A stretch of 43,401 nt of DNA from an uncultured Desulfuromonadales bacterium. Its GTDB lineage: Bacteria; Desulfobacterota; Desulfuromonadia; Desulfuromonadales; Geopsychrobacteraceae. The notes under the pieces were generated by a model. It was not told the origin of the DNA, made no database searches, and worked only from the letters and a program-made list of their open reading frames with translations. Below are positions 34,839 through 43,398 of this stretch, piece by piece. Position numbers and translations under genes: made by a program. The DNA lies in NCBI GenBank assembly GCA_947259715.1, contig CAMYNR010000203.1, positions 1-43,401 of the forward strand, given 5' to 3'. Within the stretch, counting starts at the first letter, position 1. Each line of letters begins with the position of its first letter.

Positions 34839-35627
34839 GTGACCTTCCCTCAAATAGATCCGGTAATTTTCACCATCGGCCCGCTGGCCGTTCGCTGGTA
34901 CGGGATGATGTATCTGCTTGGCTTTGTCGGCGGCTACTTTGCGATGCTTCATGTCAGTCGAATGCGTAACTATGGGCTTGATAAGGACATCCTTTCCGAC
35001 TTTCTGTTTTATGCCGTGCTTGGAGTGGTGGTCGGCGGCCGGCTGGGTTATACCCTTTTCTACAACGCACCTTATTATCTTGCTCACCCCCTGCAGATTT
35101 TTTATGTCTGGGAGGGGGGGATGAGTTTTCATGGTGGCTTGCTCGGGGTGGTGACAGTGCTGTTGATCTTCAGCACCAAGCGTGACATACCCAAGTTGAC
35201 CATCTGCGACCTGACTGTTGTTGCCGTTCCGATCGGCCTTGGTTTGGGGAGGCTTGGTAATTTTATCAACGGTGAGCTCTGGGGGCGGGTAACCGATCTC
35301 CCCTGGGGGGTTGTCTTTCCTGCCGCCGGGCCCTTGCCGAGACATCCCAGTCAACTTTATGAAGCGATTCTGGAAGGTTTGCTGCTGTTTATCATTGTCT
35401 ATATTCTGCACCGGAAAGAGGCTCGTCCCGGAGTGCCTGCATTCAGCTTTCTCATTGGGTACGGCTGCTTCCGCTTTCTGGTCGAATTCGTTCGTCAGCC
35501 CGATGAGCACCTTGGCTTTCTCTGGGGCGGTGCGACCATGGGACAGCTGTTGTCGCTGCCGATGGTGATCGCCGGCTTGATCGGTTTGTTTCTAGTGCTG
35601 AAGAGGAGAGTCCATGAGTCGCATTGA
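34839..35627 (+). CDS. lgt: Prolipoprotein diacylglyceryl transferase (Lgt)
   Basis: 262 residues, inner membrane. Adds diacylglycerol from phosphatidylglycerol to the lipobox cysteine. About seven hydrophobic helices. The family signature GLGRLGNFINGELWGR (near residue 140) and HPSQLYEAILEG are present, as are AVRWYGMMYLLGF near the N-terminus and GGRLGYTLFYN. The start is GTG 34839, seven bases after AAAGGA. It matures the lipoproteins seen elsewhere in the window. The 3' end overlaps the next gene by 14 nt. Confidence 0.97.
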   Translation: MTFPQIDPVIFTIGPLAVRWYGMMYLLGFVGGYFAMLHVSRMRNYGLDKDILSDFLFYAVLGVVVGGRLGYTLFYNAPYYLAHPLQIFYVWEGGMSFHGGLLGVVTVLLIFSTKRDIPKLTICDLTVVAVPIGLGLGRLGNFINGELWGRVTDLPWGVVFPAAGPLPRHPSQLYEAILEGLLLFIIVYILHRKEARPGVPAFSFLIGYGCFRFLVEFVRQPDEHLGFLWGGATMGQLLSLPMVIAGLIGLFLVLKRRVHESH

Positions 35628-36240
35628 TGGGGTGATATTCGACTGCGATGGCGTACTCTTTGAGAGCCGGGCCGCTAATTTGGCCTATTATAATCGGATT
35701 CTGGAGCAGTTTTCTTATCCCCTGGTGACTCAAGAACAGCGGCAGCGGGCACATCTCTGTCATACCGCCAGCTCTCCGGTCGTTCTGGCGGAGTTGCTTG
35801 ATGAGGCAACCCTTGGGCCGGCGTTGGATTATGCTGCGACTCTCGATTTTCGCGAGTTCATTCCTTTTATGCAGCCTGAGCCGCATTTGCGTGAAGTTCT
35901 CGAAGAGCTCTCACGCAGTCTGCCGCTGGCTATTGCCACCAATCGCGGCGGTAGCCTGATGCCGATTTTGAGCCATTTTGGGTTAGATAAATATTTTCAA
36001 ACACTTGTCACCAGCCATGACGTTGCCCGGCCAAAGCCGGCTCCGGATATGCTGCTGCTGGCGGTGCAACGTTTAGGGCTGAAGGGGGATCGTTGTCTGT
36101 TTATCGGTGATTCGGAGCTGGATCAGCAAGCGGCCAGAGAGGCCGGGGTTCGCTTTGTCGCCTATGGCGATCATGTTACCGGAGAGCAGATGGTAACAAA
36201 CCACCTGCAGCTGGTCGATTTTCTTAACAATCCGATTTGA
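35614..36240 (+). CDS. HAD-superfamily phosphatase, phosphoglycolate phosphatase-like
   Basis: 208 residues, starting 14 nt inside lgt with AGAGGAGA upstream. HAD motifs: GVIFDCDGVLFESRAAN (motif I with the nucleophile Asp), AIATNRGGSLMPIL (II), ARPKPAPDMLLLAV (III, Lys) and CLFIGDSELDQQAAREAGV (IV). A cap domain is inserted between motifs I and II, as in the Gph/PGMB group. Phosphoglycolate phosphatase or a related sugar-phosphate phosphatase; the substrate is uncertain. It is coupled to lgt for translation. Confidence 0.88.
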   Translation: MSRIDGVIFDCDGVLFESRAANLAYYNRILEQFSYPLVTQEQRQRAHLCHTASSPVVLAELLDEATLGPALDYAATLDFREFIPFMQPEPHLREVLEELSRSLPLAIATNRGGSLMPILSHFGLDKYFQTLVTSHDVARPKPAPDMLLLAVQRLGLKGDRCLFIGDSELDQQAAREAGVRFVAYGDHVTGEQMVTNHLQLVDFLNNPI

Positions 36241-36294
36241 GGCTTCGGCTGCATTTGGCTGCCGGAATTTTTCGGGATGAGGGGTGAGCCGTTC

Positions 36295-36717
36295 TTAGTG
36301 GAGATGCTTAATCATTTGCAGGACGTTGCTGCGTCCCTTTTTCAGATATTCGACCTGGTCCATCAGCTTAAAAATTATCTGTACGCCGCGCCCTCCTTCT
36401 GCTGTCTCATTCACTTTCAGCTTTTTTAACTGTTTGATATCAAAGCCTTGCCCCTGATCAAAGACTCTAATAATGAGATCTTGCTCGGTAACGGAAATCG
36501 ACACCTTGACTTCTTTGCTGGGATCGCAGGCGTTGGCATGGCAGATTGCATTGGTGAGGGCTTCAGTCAGAACCAGGTTGAGATGATAGCCAAGCTCTTC
36601 CCTGTCCCCTTGGTAAGAACCAAGGGTATGGGCAAGGCTCTCCCCGATTTTTCCGATCATTCCGAGATACTTGGTCTGATTGGGGAACTTGATGTCGACT
36701 TCAATCTGTCTTGGCAT
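36295..36717 (-). CDS. RsbW-like anti-sigma serine kinase / HATPase domain protein
   Basis: 140 residues from ATG 36717; a longer frame would start inside the STAS gene. GHKL ATPase of the RsbW/SpoIIAB group: EALTNAICHANACDP contains the N-box asparagine, RVFDQGQGFD is the G1 box, and TAEGGRGVQIIFKLMDQVEY the G2 region. In partner switching such a kinase phosphorylates the STAS protein and holds a sigma factor or other target; the PP2C phosphatase upstream reverses this. No sigma factor lies beside it. The palindrome at 36734-36763 sits just upstream of its start. Confidence 0.9.
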   Translation of the reverse strand: MPRQIEVDIKFPNQTKYLGMIGKIGESLAHTLGSYQGDREELGYHLNLVLTEALTNAICHANACDPSKEVKVSISVTEQDLIIRVFDQGQGFDIKQLKKLKVNETAEGGRGVQIIFKLMDQVEYLKKGRSNVLQMIKHLH

Positions 36718-36733
36718 CAGCTGCAGTTTTCCG

Positions 36734-36763
36734 GCACTGGAGAGCTTAAAAGCTCTCCAGTGC
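36734..36763. repeat. Perfect 14-bp palindrome spanning the STAS stop and the RsbW leader
   Basis: GCACTGGAGAGCTT (36734-36747) and AAGCTCTCCAGTGC (36750-36763) are exact inverted repeats with a 2-nt spacer. On the minus-strand mRNA this hairpin includes the last codons and stop of the STAS gene and ends 16 nt upstream of the RsbW ATG. No T-run follows, so it should affect coupling or mRNA decay more than termination. Confidence 0.75.
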
Positions 36764-37081
36764 CTCATCGGTTGAGGCAAAAATTTCAAATACCCGATGC
36801 AGGCGGGTCAGCTCAAACATGGAACGCACTTGCGGCTGGAGGCAGCAGAGCTTCAAGCTGCCATCTCGGGCACTGGCATTTTTGAAGCCGGAAACCAAAG
36901 CACCCAGCCCGGAGGAGTCGACAAAGCGGACTGCGGAAAGGTCGATCACCAAGTTGCATTTGCCTTCATCAAACAGGCCGAGCATCCGTTCTTTCAGGTC
37001 GCCGCTGTTGTGGGCATCCATTCTCTCTTCCTGAACTTCAATTTTGACGATATCGCCCTGTTCTTCAATATTCAGTTGCAT
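36746..37081 (-). CDS. STAS-domain anti-anti-sigma factor (RsbV/SpoIIAA-like)
   Basis: 111 residues, all STAS domain: VKIEVQEERMDAHNSGDLKE, then NLVIDLSAVRFVDSSGLGALVSG with the phosphorylatable serine (SSG), and a C-terminal helix after LHRVFEIF. Unphosphorylated it should bind the RsbW-like kinase; phosphorylated it lets go. AAGGAGTG precedes the ATG on the minus strand. A -10 like TATAAT (complement of 37131-37136) lies in the 101-bp gap behind the phosphatase gene but the -35 is poor. It is the middle member of a PP2C-STAS-RsbW set. Confidence 0.93.
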   Translation of the reverse strand: MQLNIEEQGDIVKIEVQEERMDAHNSGDLKERMLGLFDEGKCNLVIDLSAVRFVDSSGLGALVSGFKNASARDGSLKLCCLQPQVRSMFELTRLHRVFEIFASTDEALESF

Positions 37082-37182
37082 GGATCACTCCTTAGCTTTT
37101 TTTATTGTATTTAAAAAAACTGTTCTGACGATTATACATCATTTTGCAGAATTAAGGGTCTTTGCTGAAGAATTCTCAATGC

Positions 37183-40100
37183 TCAGCGAAGAATTTTCAT
37201 CACCACCAGGGTGATGTCATCGTTAAAATGCCGCAGGCCGGTAAAGATTCTGACCTGATCCAGGATTTTATCAATAATTTCTTGCGGGGTCATTGCCTCC
37301 GACTCCTGAAGCAGTTTCCCTAATCGCTCTATGCCGAAAAATTCACCCTGGTTGTTTTCAGCTTCGATAATACCGTCAGTATAAAGCAGCAAAAGATCCT
37401 CGGCTTGCAGCTGGGTCGATTTTTGTTCAAATTCAACGTCTTTTTTGATTCCGAAAATCAGGCCTTCTGCATCGAGTTTATCCAGGCGCTGTTCATCGAC
37501 GCGCCATACAAGGGGTGAATTGTGGCCGGCATTGGTGTAGGTAAGCTTATGCTCAAGGGGGCGATACTGCAGGTAAAACATGGTGATGAAGAGTTCGGAG
37601 CATTCAAGGTTTTTAAAGAAGAACCGGTTCAGCGCAAAGACCATGTCGGCCGGATTTTCCAGGCCTTCAACCTGCGAATGGATAAAGGTCCGGGCTTCAG
37701 CCATGATCAACGCCGAAGCGATATTGTGTCCGGAGACATCGGCGATGATCAGATCGTAAGCAATGCTGTTGTCGCGCCGGATAAAATCATAATAGTCGCC
37801 GCCAATCTGGTGGGCAGGCACACAAAGCCCGGCCAGGGCAATCTCCTCCATCTCCGGAATATTGGTCGGCAGTAAGCCCATCTGAATATCTTTGGCGATC
37901 TGCATTTCATATTCCTGTTCTCGTACTTTCAGCAACTCCTGTAGCTGCTTATCGTTGCGCCAGGCGATGCCAACCTGGCCAGCAAGATTTTCAAACAGGG
38001 CGACAAACTCGTCGGTAAAAATTCCTTTGACCACGCGGGAGAAAGCAGAAAGCACGCCGACCGGTTCTCCTTCGACGATGATCGGCGCATGGGCGAAGGA
38101 GGTGATCCCTTCCCGGTGAATGATCTGGGCCGAAGAGGCCTTGTCGAGAAAATCGGTATCATTGATGACCGAGGTGACGTTGGAGAGAAAAGCCTGCCCG
38201 ATATAGGTGTCCATATTCAGATTCCGCTCCGATTGACCAAAATGCTCAGAGCTCATGCCGCGCTGGCTTTTCACCACCAGGGTCATGTTCTCTTCATCAA
38301 GGAAGCGGATGACGCAGAGGTCGAACTTGAACTGTTGGGCGAGAAGACCCAGAATGTCATCCAGGGTCTTTTGCAGGTCAGTGCCCCGAGAGACGATTTG
38401 CGAGGCCTCGTAAAGCACACTGAGCTGTTCCCGGCTGGCGGCGTGGCTGATGGTCACCGAGCCGAAAATATCGAAGACATCCTCCATTTTGCTGCCACGG
38501 GTGGAAAGGTAATTCTCCAGGATGATTCTTGCCGGAGCGGCTCCAACATAACCGGCCAGGGTCCGTTCGGTGTAGCTTTTCAAATTCGGAATTTCATGGT
38601 CTGCCAGGCTGCCGCGCGCATCGATCTCGCGATCACCCAGATAATTGCTGATGGCCTGGTGAGCAGGTTTTTCGCCAATGAATTTGGACATGAGTTCGAC
38701 AAATTCCATAATCGTTGGCGCTTTGCTGATCCGCTTCAGTTGAGTCGGCTTAACTTTACGGCCGTAGGCATCGACAAACTTGGTCGCTTGAATCCGCTCT
38801 GTTTCCGACTGCTTGAGGAAAAAAGACAGGGCCAGGTAGCTGGCCAGATTGAAAAACAGACTCCAGAACAGGGAGTGGGTGTAGATGTCAAAGCCCTGCA
38901 GGCCAAAAAGTTCCAGCGGCCGCAGCAGGGTGATTCCATAGGGTCCATTTTGTAGAATGTCACTGTCGATCCAACCGGAACGCACAAAAGAGGGGATCAG
39001 CAGGGTGTAAAACCACATGAAAAAGCCCAGGCTGAGACCAATCGTCGCGGCTTTGCGGTTGGCCCGTCGCCAGTACAATCCGCCGATAAAGGAAGGAGCG
39101 AACTGGGTGGCAGCCATGAATGAGATCAGGCCCATGTTGACCAGGGCGTAGGAATCACCAATAATTTTGAAATAGAGGTAGCCGAGAAAGACGACGCCAA
39201 CAATCCCCAGGCGCTTGATGTTGATCAGGATGCCGGCGTAATTATCCGCCTCCAGCTTCATTTTCAGGATGATCGGCATGATCAGGTGGTTGAGGATCAT
39301 GGTCGATATCGTCACTGAAGAGACCATGACCATGCCGGCTGATGCGGAAAAGCCGCCGATAAAGACCAGCATCGCCAGCCAGGGATGACCGGCTGACAGG
39401 GGGATGGTCAGGACAAAGTAATCGGCTTGAGAGCTGTCGCCGCCATTAAGAATCAGGCCACCGATGGCGATGGGGATGACAAACAGATTGATCAGAAACA
39501 GATAGGCCGGGAAGCGCCACATGGCTTTTTTGATATGTTCTTCATCAGAATTTTCAATCACCATGATGTGAAATTGGCGTGGCAGAAGCATGATTGCCAT
39601 CATCGACAGGACGATCAGCGTGAACCATTTGGTGTAGGGCGTCTGCTGGGTGCCAAGCCGAAAAAGGTCTCGACGCTCAGGAAACTGTTCAAAGAAGCGT
39701 TGAAAAATATCTGAAAAACCGTCAAACATGCCATAGGTGACAAAAATTCCTACCGCCAAAAAAGCAACCAGCTTGACTAAGGATTCCAGCGCCACCGCAG
39801 TCACCAGTCCTTCATGCCGTTCTGAAGAGTCGAGGTGCCGTGCTCCGAACAGAACGCCGAACAGGCCGAGAACCAGGGTGACTATGAAGGCGGTATCGAC
39901 ATAAGGAGGCAACTTCGGGGCGAAGCTGTGAAACCCGAGCACCGGATCGAGTGGGGTTGAAACCAGGTCCAGGGTAAAGGCGATCGCTTTAAGCTGCAGG
40001 GCAATGTAAGGCATAATGCCGAAGATGGCAAAAAGGGTGACAATCGCCCCTAAAATTGCTGAGCGATCGTAGCGACTGGAGAGAAAGTCTGCAATACTGA

Positions 40101-40398
40101 CTATATTCTGTTGCTTGCTGATGCGGATTATTTTCCGTAGCAAAAACCACCAGGTAAAAGCGATCAGGGTCGGACCGATGTAGACCGGCAAGAACTCAAG
40201 ACCACTGGTTGCTGCCCTGCCGACGCTGCCATAAAAGGTCCAGCTGGTACAATAGACAGCGATGGAAAGGGAATAAATATAGGAATTTGCTAACAGGCTG
40301 CGTCCCTGCTGACGACGGTAATCGGCGTAATAGGCAACGAAGAATAGAAAAGCAAAATAGACCAGAGAGACAATCAGAACAATTTTTGCAGAGATCAT
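37183..40398 (-). CDS. Sodium:solute symporter fused to STAC-like linker, GAF and PP2C/SpoIIE phosphatase
   Basis: 1071 residues. Residues 1 to about 525 are an SLC5/SSF transporter with about 12-13 membrane helices: SLSIAVYCTSWTFYGSVGRAA, NIVSIADFLSSRYDRS, HIMVIENSDEEHIKKAMW and TQFAPSFIGGLYWRRANRK, as in the PutP/CbrA group. About 555-630 is STAC-like (LMSKFIGEKPAHQAISNYLGD, GYVGAAPARIILENYLS). GAF spans about 670-815. PP2C/SpoIIE spans about 840-1071 with complete metal motifs: GGDYYDF, DVSGHN, NAGHNSP, YTDGIIEAEN and HFNDDITLVV. I infer that a solute or ion signal through the transporter controls dephosphorylation of the STAS protein downstream. Its start overlaps the small upstream gene by 4 nt. 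Confidence 0.92.
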   Translation of the reverse strand: MISAKIVLIVSLVYFAFLFFVAYYADYRRQQGRSLLANSYIYSLSIAVYCTSWTFYGSVGRAATSGLEFLPVYIGPTLIAFTWWFLLRKIIRISKQQNIVSIADFLSSRYDRSAILGAIVTLFAIFGIMPYIALQLKAIAFTLDLVSTPLDPVLGFHSFAPKLPPYVDTAFIVTLVLGLFGVLFGARHLDSSERHEGLVTAVALESLVKLVAFLAVGIFVTYGMFDGFSDIFQRFFEQFPERRDLFRLGTQQTPYTKWFTLIVLSMMAIMLLPRQFHIMVIENSDEEHIKKAMWRFPAYLFLINLFVIPIAIGGLILNGGDSSQADYFVLTIPLSAGHPWLAMLVFIGGFSASAGMVMVSSVTISTMILNHLIMPIILKMKLEADNYAGILINIKRLGIVGVVFLGYLYFKIIGDSYALVNMGLISFMAATQFAPSFIGGLYWRRANRKAATIGLSLGFFMWFYTLLIPSFVRSGWIDSDILQNGPYGITLLRPLELFGLQGFDIYTHSLFWSLFFNLASYLALSFFLKQSETERIQATKFVDAYGRKVKPTQLKRISKAPTIMEFVELMSKFIGEKPAHQAISNYLGDREIDARGSLADHEIPNLKSYTERTLAGYVGAAPARIILENYLSTRGSKMEDVFDIFGSVTISHAASREQLSVLYEASQIVSRGTDLQKTLDDILGLLAQQFKFDLCVIRFLDEENMTLVVKSQRGMSSEHFGQSERNLNMDTYIGQAFLSNVTSVINDTDFLDKASSAQIIHREGITSFAHAPIIVEGEPVGVLSAFSRVVKGIFTDEFVALFENLAGQVGIAWRNDKQLQELLKVREQEYEMQIAKDIQMGLLPTNIPEMEEIALAGLCVPAHQIGGDYYDFIRRDNSIAYDLIIADVSGHNIASALIMAEARTFIHSQVEGLENPADMVFALNRFFFKNLECSELFITMFYLQYRPLEHKLTYTNAGHNSPLVWRVDEQRLDKLDAEGLIFGIKKDVEFEQKSTQLQAEDLLLLYTDGIIEAENNQGEFFGIERLGKLLQESEAMTPQEIIDKILDQVRIFTGLRHFNDDITLVVMKILR

Positions 40399-40646
40399 GA
40401 GCTGCCACGCCCTTCTGAATTGTCTTCATTCTCCTCTTCCATCTGGTCGATTTTCTTCATAAAAAAACGGGTCACCCAGATCGAGGCAGGCCAGCCGATA
40501 AAAAAATAGAGCACCAGTATGGGGATGTCAAACAGCATCCGGTCGTTATTGAAGATGTGTATAAATGGAAAGTTAATCATGATCATGCCAAGAATCAGAC
40601 AGACAACCCAAGCTTCTCTGGTTGAATTTGCTCGCTGTTTACTCAT
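40395..40646 (-). CDS. Small two-helix membrane protein coupled to the symporter-phosphatase
   Basis: 83 residues from ATG 40646; a GTG four codons upstream is also in frame. Two hydrophobic helices (about 12-30 and 38-60) and an acidic tail MEEENEDNSEGRGSS. It overlaps the next start by 4 nt (ATGA), so translation is coupled. In Pseudomonas a small gene called cbrX is placed in the same way before the SLC5-STAC histidine kinase gene cbrA; the resemblance in position and size is suggestive, and I have not compared sequences. It is likely an accessory subunit of the transporter domain. Confidence 0.75.
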   Translation of the reverse strand: MSKQRANSTREAWVVCLILGMIMINFPFIHIFNNDRMLFDIPILVLYFFIGWPASIWVTRFFMKKIDQMEEENEDNSEGRGSS

Positions 40647-40770
40647 GGCAGATCTCACATCGGCAAGGGTCCCGGGCTGCAGCCTGGGCGGATATTGGCA
40701 ACGCTTCTGAATTGAAATTTATCAGAGATTTCGCCTCTGTAAAGTCATTAATGGGATTCAGGGAAAGGGT

Positions 40771-40800
40771 TTGACGCTGTTTGTTTGCTTATGCTAGTTA
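40771..40800 (+). promoter_or_regulatory. Possible sigma-70 promoter for the TPR lipoprotein gene
   Basis: TTGACG (40771-40776) and TAGTTA (40795-40800) are 18 bp apart, about 70 bp upstream of the TTG start at 40872. Confidence 0.3.
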
Positions 40801-40871
40801 TCAACAGCAAATTTATCTTGAAGATTTTTTACTCTGCATCGTTACACTGCCCCGGCCAAGGACATAAACCA

Positions 40872-42611
40872 TTGAACAGAGGGTTACCATACCATTTCAG
40901 GCTGCTAAGCAAAACCCCGGCTATTTTGTTGATCCTGGTTCTGTCTGCCTGCGCAGTCGGGCAGCGGCCGCCGCAGAGCAAGACCAGTGAGTTCAGGTAT
41001 CGTTCAATTTATCCGGATGCTGCAGCTAAAGCGCTGTTTGATTATAGCCGGTTTCGTCTGCTGGCGGCTGAAAACCGCTGGGAAGAAGCGATCGCCGCGC
41101 TTGAAGATGCCCTGAAACACGACCCGGATTCAGTTCATTTGCGGCTTAATCTGGCAAAGGCGCTGCTGCACAAAAATGCTGCTGAGCGTTCAACGGACAT
41201 TCTGCAAAATCTGGTTGCGGAACATCCAGAGCACAGTGAGGCTCACGAACTGTTAGGGGATCTGCTCAGCTATCAAAATCAATATCAGCAGGCAATTGCC
41301 CATTATCGCAGTGCCTTGCGCCTGGAACCGGACAGGGACCTGTTGCAGATGCGTCTGGCCATGGCTCTTGGCCGGGCGGGTGAGAATAACGAGGCGATCG
41401 CTGTTCTGGAAGGATTGATCAAAAAAAAACCTGATGCAAAGGTCGCCCGCCTTTCTCTGGCTCGATTTTATGAAGAAATCGGTAATGTCGAGATGGCCCA
41501 ATCGGTCTACCGCGATCTATTGACCATTTATCCAGATCACCAGCAAGGTATCCTGGAACTGGGGCAGCTGCTCGAGGAGCAAGAGCTGATCGCCGAGGCG
41601 CTGGCCCTCTATCGGCAAGGCATTGGCAGGAATCCCCGTGCGGCAGCGCTTCGCCAGCAGCTGGCCCTCATATATCTCCGCCAGAATCGCTTACCTGAGG
41701 CCCTGGAACAGCTGCTGGCCGTTCGTCAGCAGTTTCCGGACAACCCGAGGCTCCTCGGCAGAATATCTTTGATTCAATTGGAGCAGGAGCAGTGGCCCGA
41801 GGCTGAAAATGGCTTCCGAACGTTACTGCAGTTGGAACCTGACGAAGATCGGCACCGCTACTATCTTGGAATGGCGCTGATCGGGCAGGGGAAAAATGCC
41901 GAGGCAATGAAGGTGATGGCTCCGATCAGGGAGTCTTCCGAAATCTTCAGCGAGGCGGTCTTGCAGCTGGCTTATCTCTACAAACAGGCCGGGCAACTTG
42001 ACCAGGCTGTTGCTTCGCTGCGCAAGGTTGTCTCTCTTGGAGGAGAGCGCCCGGAAATCTACTATTATCTGGCGGCATTTCTAAGTGATCAGGAAAAACT
42101 CGATGAATCGGTGCAGACGATCAAGGCTGGCCTGGATAAATTTCCCGAAGACCCCAACCTGCTATATCAGCTTGGAATCGTTTATGAAAAACTTGGCGAC
42201 CGGAAGCAAGCAGTCGAGGCGATGGAAGAGGTCCTCAGAGTCGATCCTGATCACCCGGATGCGTTGAATTTTATCGCTTACCATCAGGCGGAAAAAGGCG
42301 ATCAGCTCGAGTTGGCGTTAACACGCGCACAAAAAGCGCTTGCGGCGAAGAGCTCAGGATATATCATTGACACCTTGGGGTGGATCTATTTTAAATTGGG
42401 CCGTTTCGAGGAGAGTCGCGAGCAACTTGAAGAGGCTTCCAGTCTGCATCCGGATGATCCGGTTATTTTAGAGCATCTGGGTGATTTATATCGGGCGCTC
42501 AAGCTTTGGGATAAAGCGGCCGAGACATATCGCAAAGTTTTGCAGCTGGACCCGCAGGCTGCCGGCGTTGAAGAGAAATTGCAGGAGCTGCCCCTGGAGA
42601 AATCGGAATGA
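40872..42611 (+). CDS. Tetratricopeptide-repeat lipoprotein
   Basis: 579 residues from TTG 40872, chosen because AAGGA lies ten bases upstream and a normal signal peptide follows (hydrophobic AILLILVLSAC, lipobox Cys about 27). The open frame extends further back but reads like non-coding. About 14-15 TPR-like repeats fill the rest, for example WEEAIAALEDALKHDPDSVH, YQQAIAHYRSALRLEPD, WPEAENGFRTLLQLEPDE, and near the end WDKAAETYRKVLQLDP. Probably anchored in the outer membrane facing the periplasm as a protein-binding scaffold. It resembles the large TPR proteins of exopolysaccharide or outer-membrane assembly, but no partner is certain. Its stop overlaps the next gene by 4 nt. Confidence 0.85.
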   Translation: MNRGLPYHFRLLSKTPAILLILVLSACAVGQRPPQSKTSEFRYRSIYPDAAAKALFDYSRFRLLAAENRWEEAIAALEDALKHDPDSVHLRLNLAKALLHKNAAERSTDILQNLVAEHPEHSEAHELLGDLLSYQNQYQQAIAHYRSALRLEPDRDLLQMRLAMALGRAGENNEAIAVLEGLIKKKPDAKVARLSLARFYEEIGNVEMAQSVYRDLLTIYPDHQQGILELGQLLEEQELIAEALALYRQGIGRNPRAAALRQQLALIYLRQNRLPEALEQLLAVRQQFPDNPRLLGRISLIQLEQEQWPEAENGFRTLLQLEPDEDRHRYYLGMALIGQGKNAEAMKVMAPIRESSEIFSEAVLQLAYLYKQAGQLDQAVASLRKVVSLGGERPEIYYYLAAFLSDQEKLDESVQTIKAGLDKFPEDPNLLYQLGIVYEKLGDRKQAVEAMEEVLRVDPDHPDALNFIAYHQAEKGDQLELALTRAQKALAAKSSGYIIDTLGWIYFKLGRFEESREQLEEASSLHPDDPVILEHLGDLYRALKLWDKAAETYRKVLQLDPQAAGVEEKLQELPLEKSE

Positions 42612-43366
42612 GAAAACTGCTTTGGGGGTTGCTGTTGCTGATTCTTGCCGCCTGTGCGAAACCGCCTCAACCGGTCTGGACCGAGCGTCCTGCCCCAGGG
42701 CAATTGTTGCAGCGTTTGGAGAAGATCACCGGCCAGGTCGACTCGATCGATGGTGCAGCCAAGGTTGGTTTGAACGTGGCCGGTAAGTACTATTCCAGCC
42801 AGCAATTTCTCCTGGCGGAAAAACCCGATCGGCTGCGTGCCGATGCCCTGACCGGTTTTGGTCAGCTGATTTTTCAGTTGACCACCAATGGTGAGGAACT
42901 GCGGGTCTTTCTTAATACCAGCGTCCCGGGACATTTCTATCGCGGCCCGGCCAGCTACGAGAACCTGTCCCGCTTTACCCGGCTGCCTCTGCCGGCGGCA
43001 GAGCTGCTGCGGCTGCTGATGTACGATCCTGCGCTGATCGATTACCGGGAGGCCGCAGTATCGTCTGCCGAGGACGGTTTGTTGTTGAAAATCTGGAATC
43101 CGCTGCGCAGCCAGGAATTGCTTTTCGATTCGCAATTACAGCTGATCGGTTGTCGTTATCTGGCCGCGGGAGAAGTTCTGCTGGACGTTCGTTATGCTAA
43201 ATTTACATTTGAAAATCCTTTCCCTCGGCGGATAGAGATTGAACTGCCGAAGGAAAATACCCGTGTCTCTGTGAAATTCTCTGAGCTGGCGTTGAATGTT
43301 CCGATTGCCGCTGAGCGATTTTTTTTAAAGCAACCGGAAAATCTGCTCCCGGAGCCACTTCCCTGA
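42608..43366 (+). CDS. DUF4292/LolB-like lipoprotein
   Basis: 252 residues. Signal peptide MRKLLWGLLLLILAAC with lipobox Cys16. The body has alternating beta strands (FLLAEKPDRLRADALTGFG, QLIFQLTTNGEELRVFL, GHFYRGPASYENL) and VKFSELALNVPI at the end. This is the LolA/LolB-like half-barrel pattern annotated as DUF4292 in related genomes. Such folds carry lipid or lipoprotein acyl chains in the periplasm; whether this one does is not known. ATG overlaps the stop of the TPR lipoprotein gene (ATGA), so the two lipoproteins are probably partners. Confidence 0.75.
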   Translation: MRKLLWGLLLLILAACAKPPQPVWTERPAPGQLLQRLEKITGQVDSIDGAAKVGLNVAGKYYSSQQFLLAEKPDRLRADALTGFGQLIFQLTTNGEELRVFLNTSVPGHFYRGPASYENLSRFTRLPLPAAELLRLLMYDPALIDYREAAVSSAEDGLLLKIWNPLRSQELLFDSQLQLIGCRYLAAGEVLLDVRYAKFTFENPFPRRIEIELPKENTRVSVKFSELALNVPIAAERFFLKQPENLLPEPLP

Positions 43367-43398
43367 GCGCTTGTCTTGTTTCGTTTTGGAGAAGGTCT

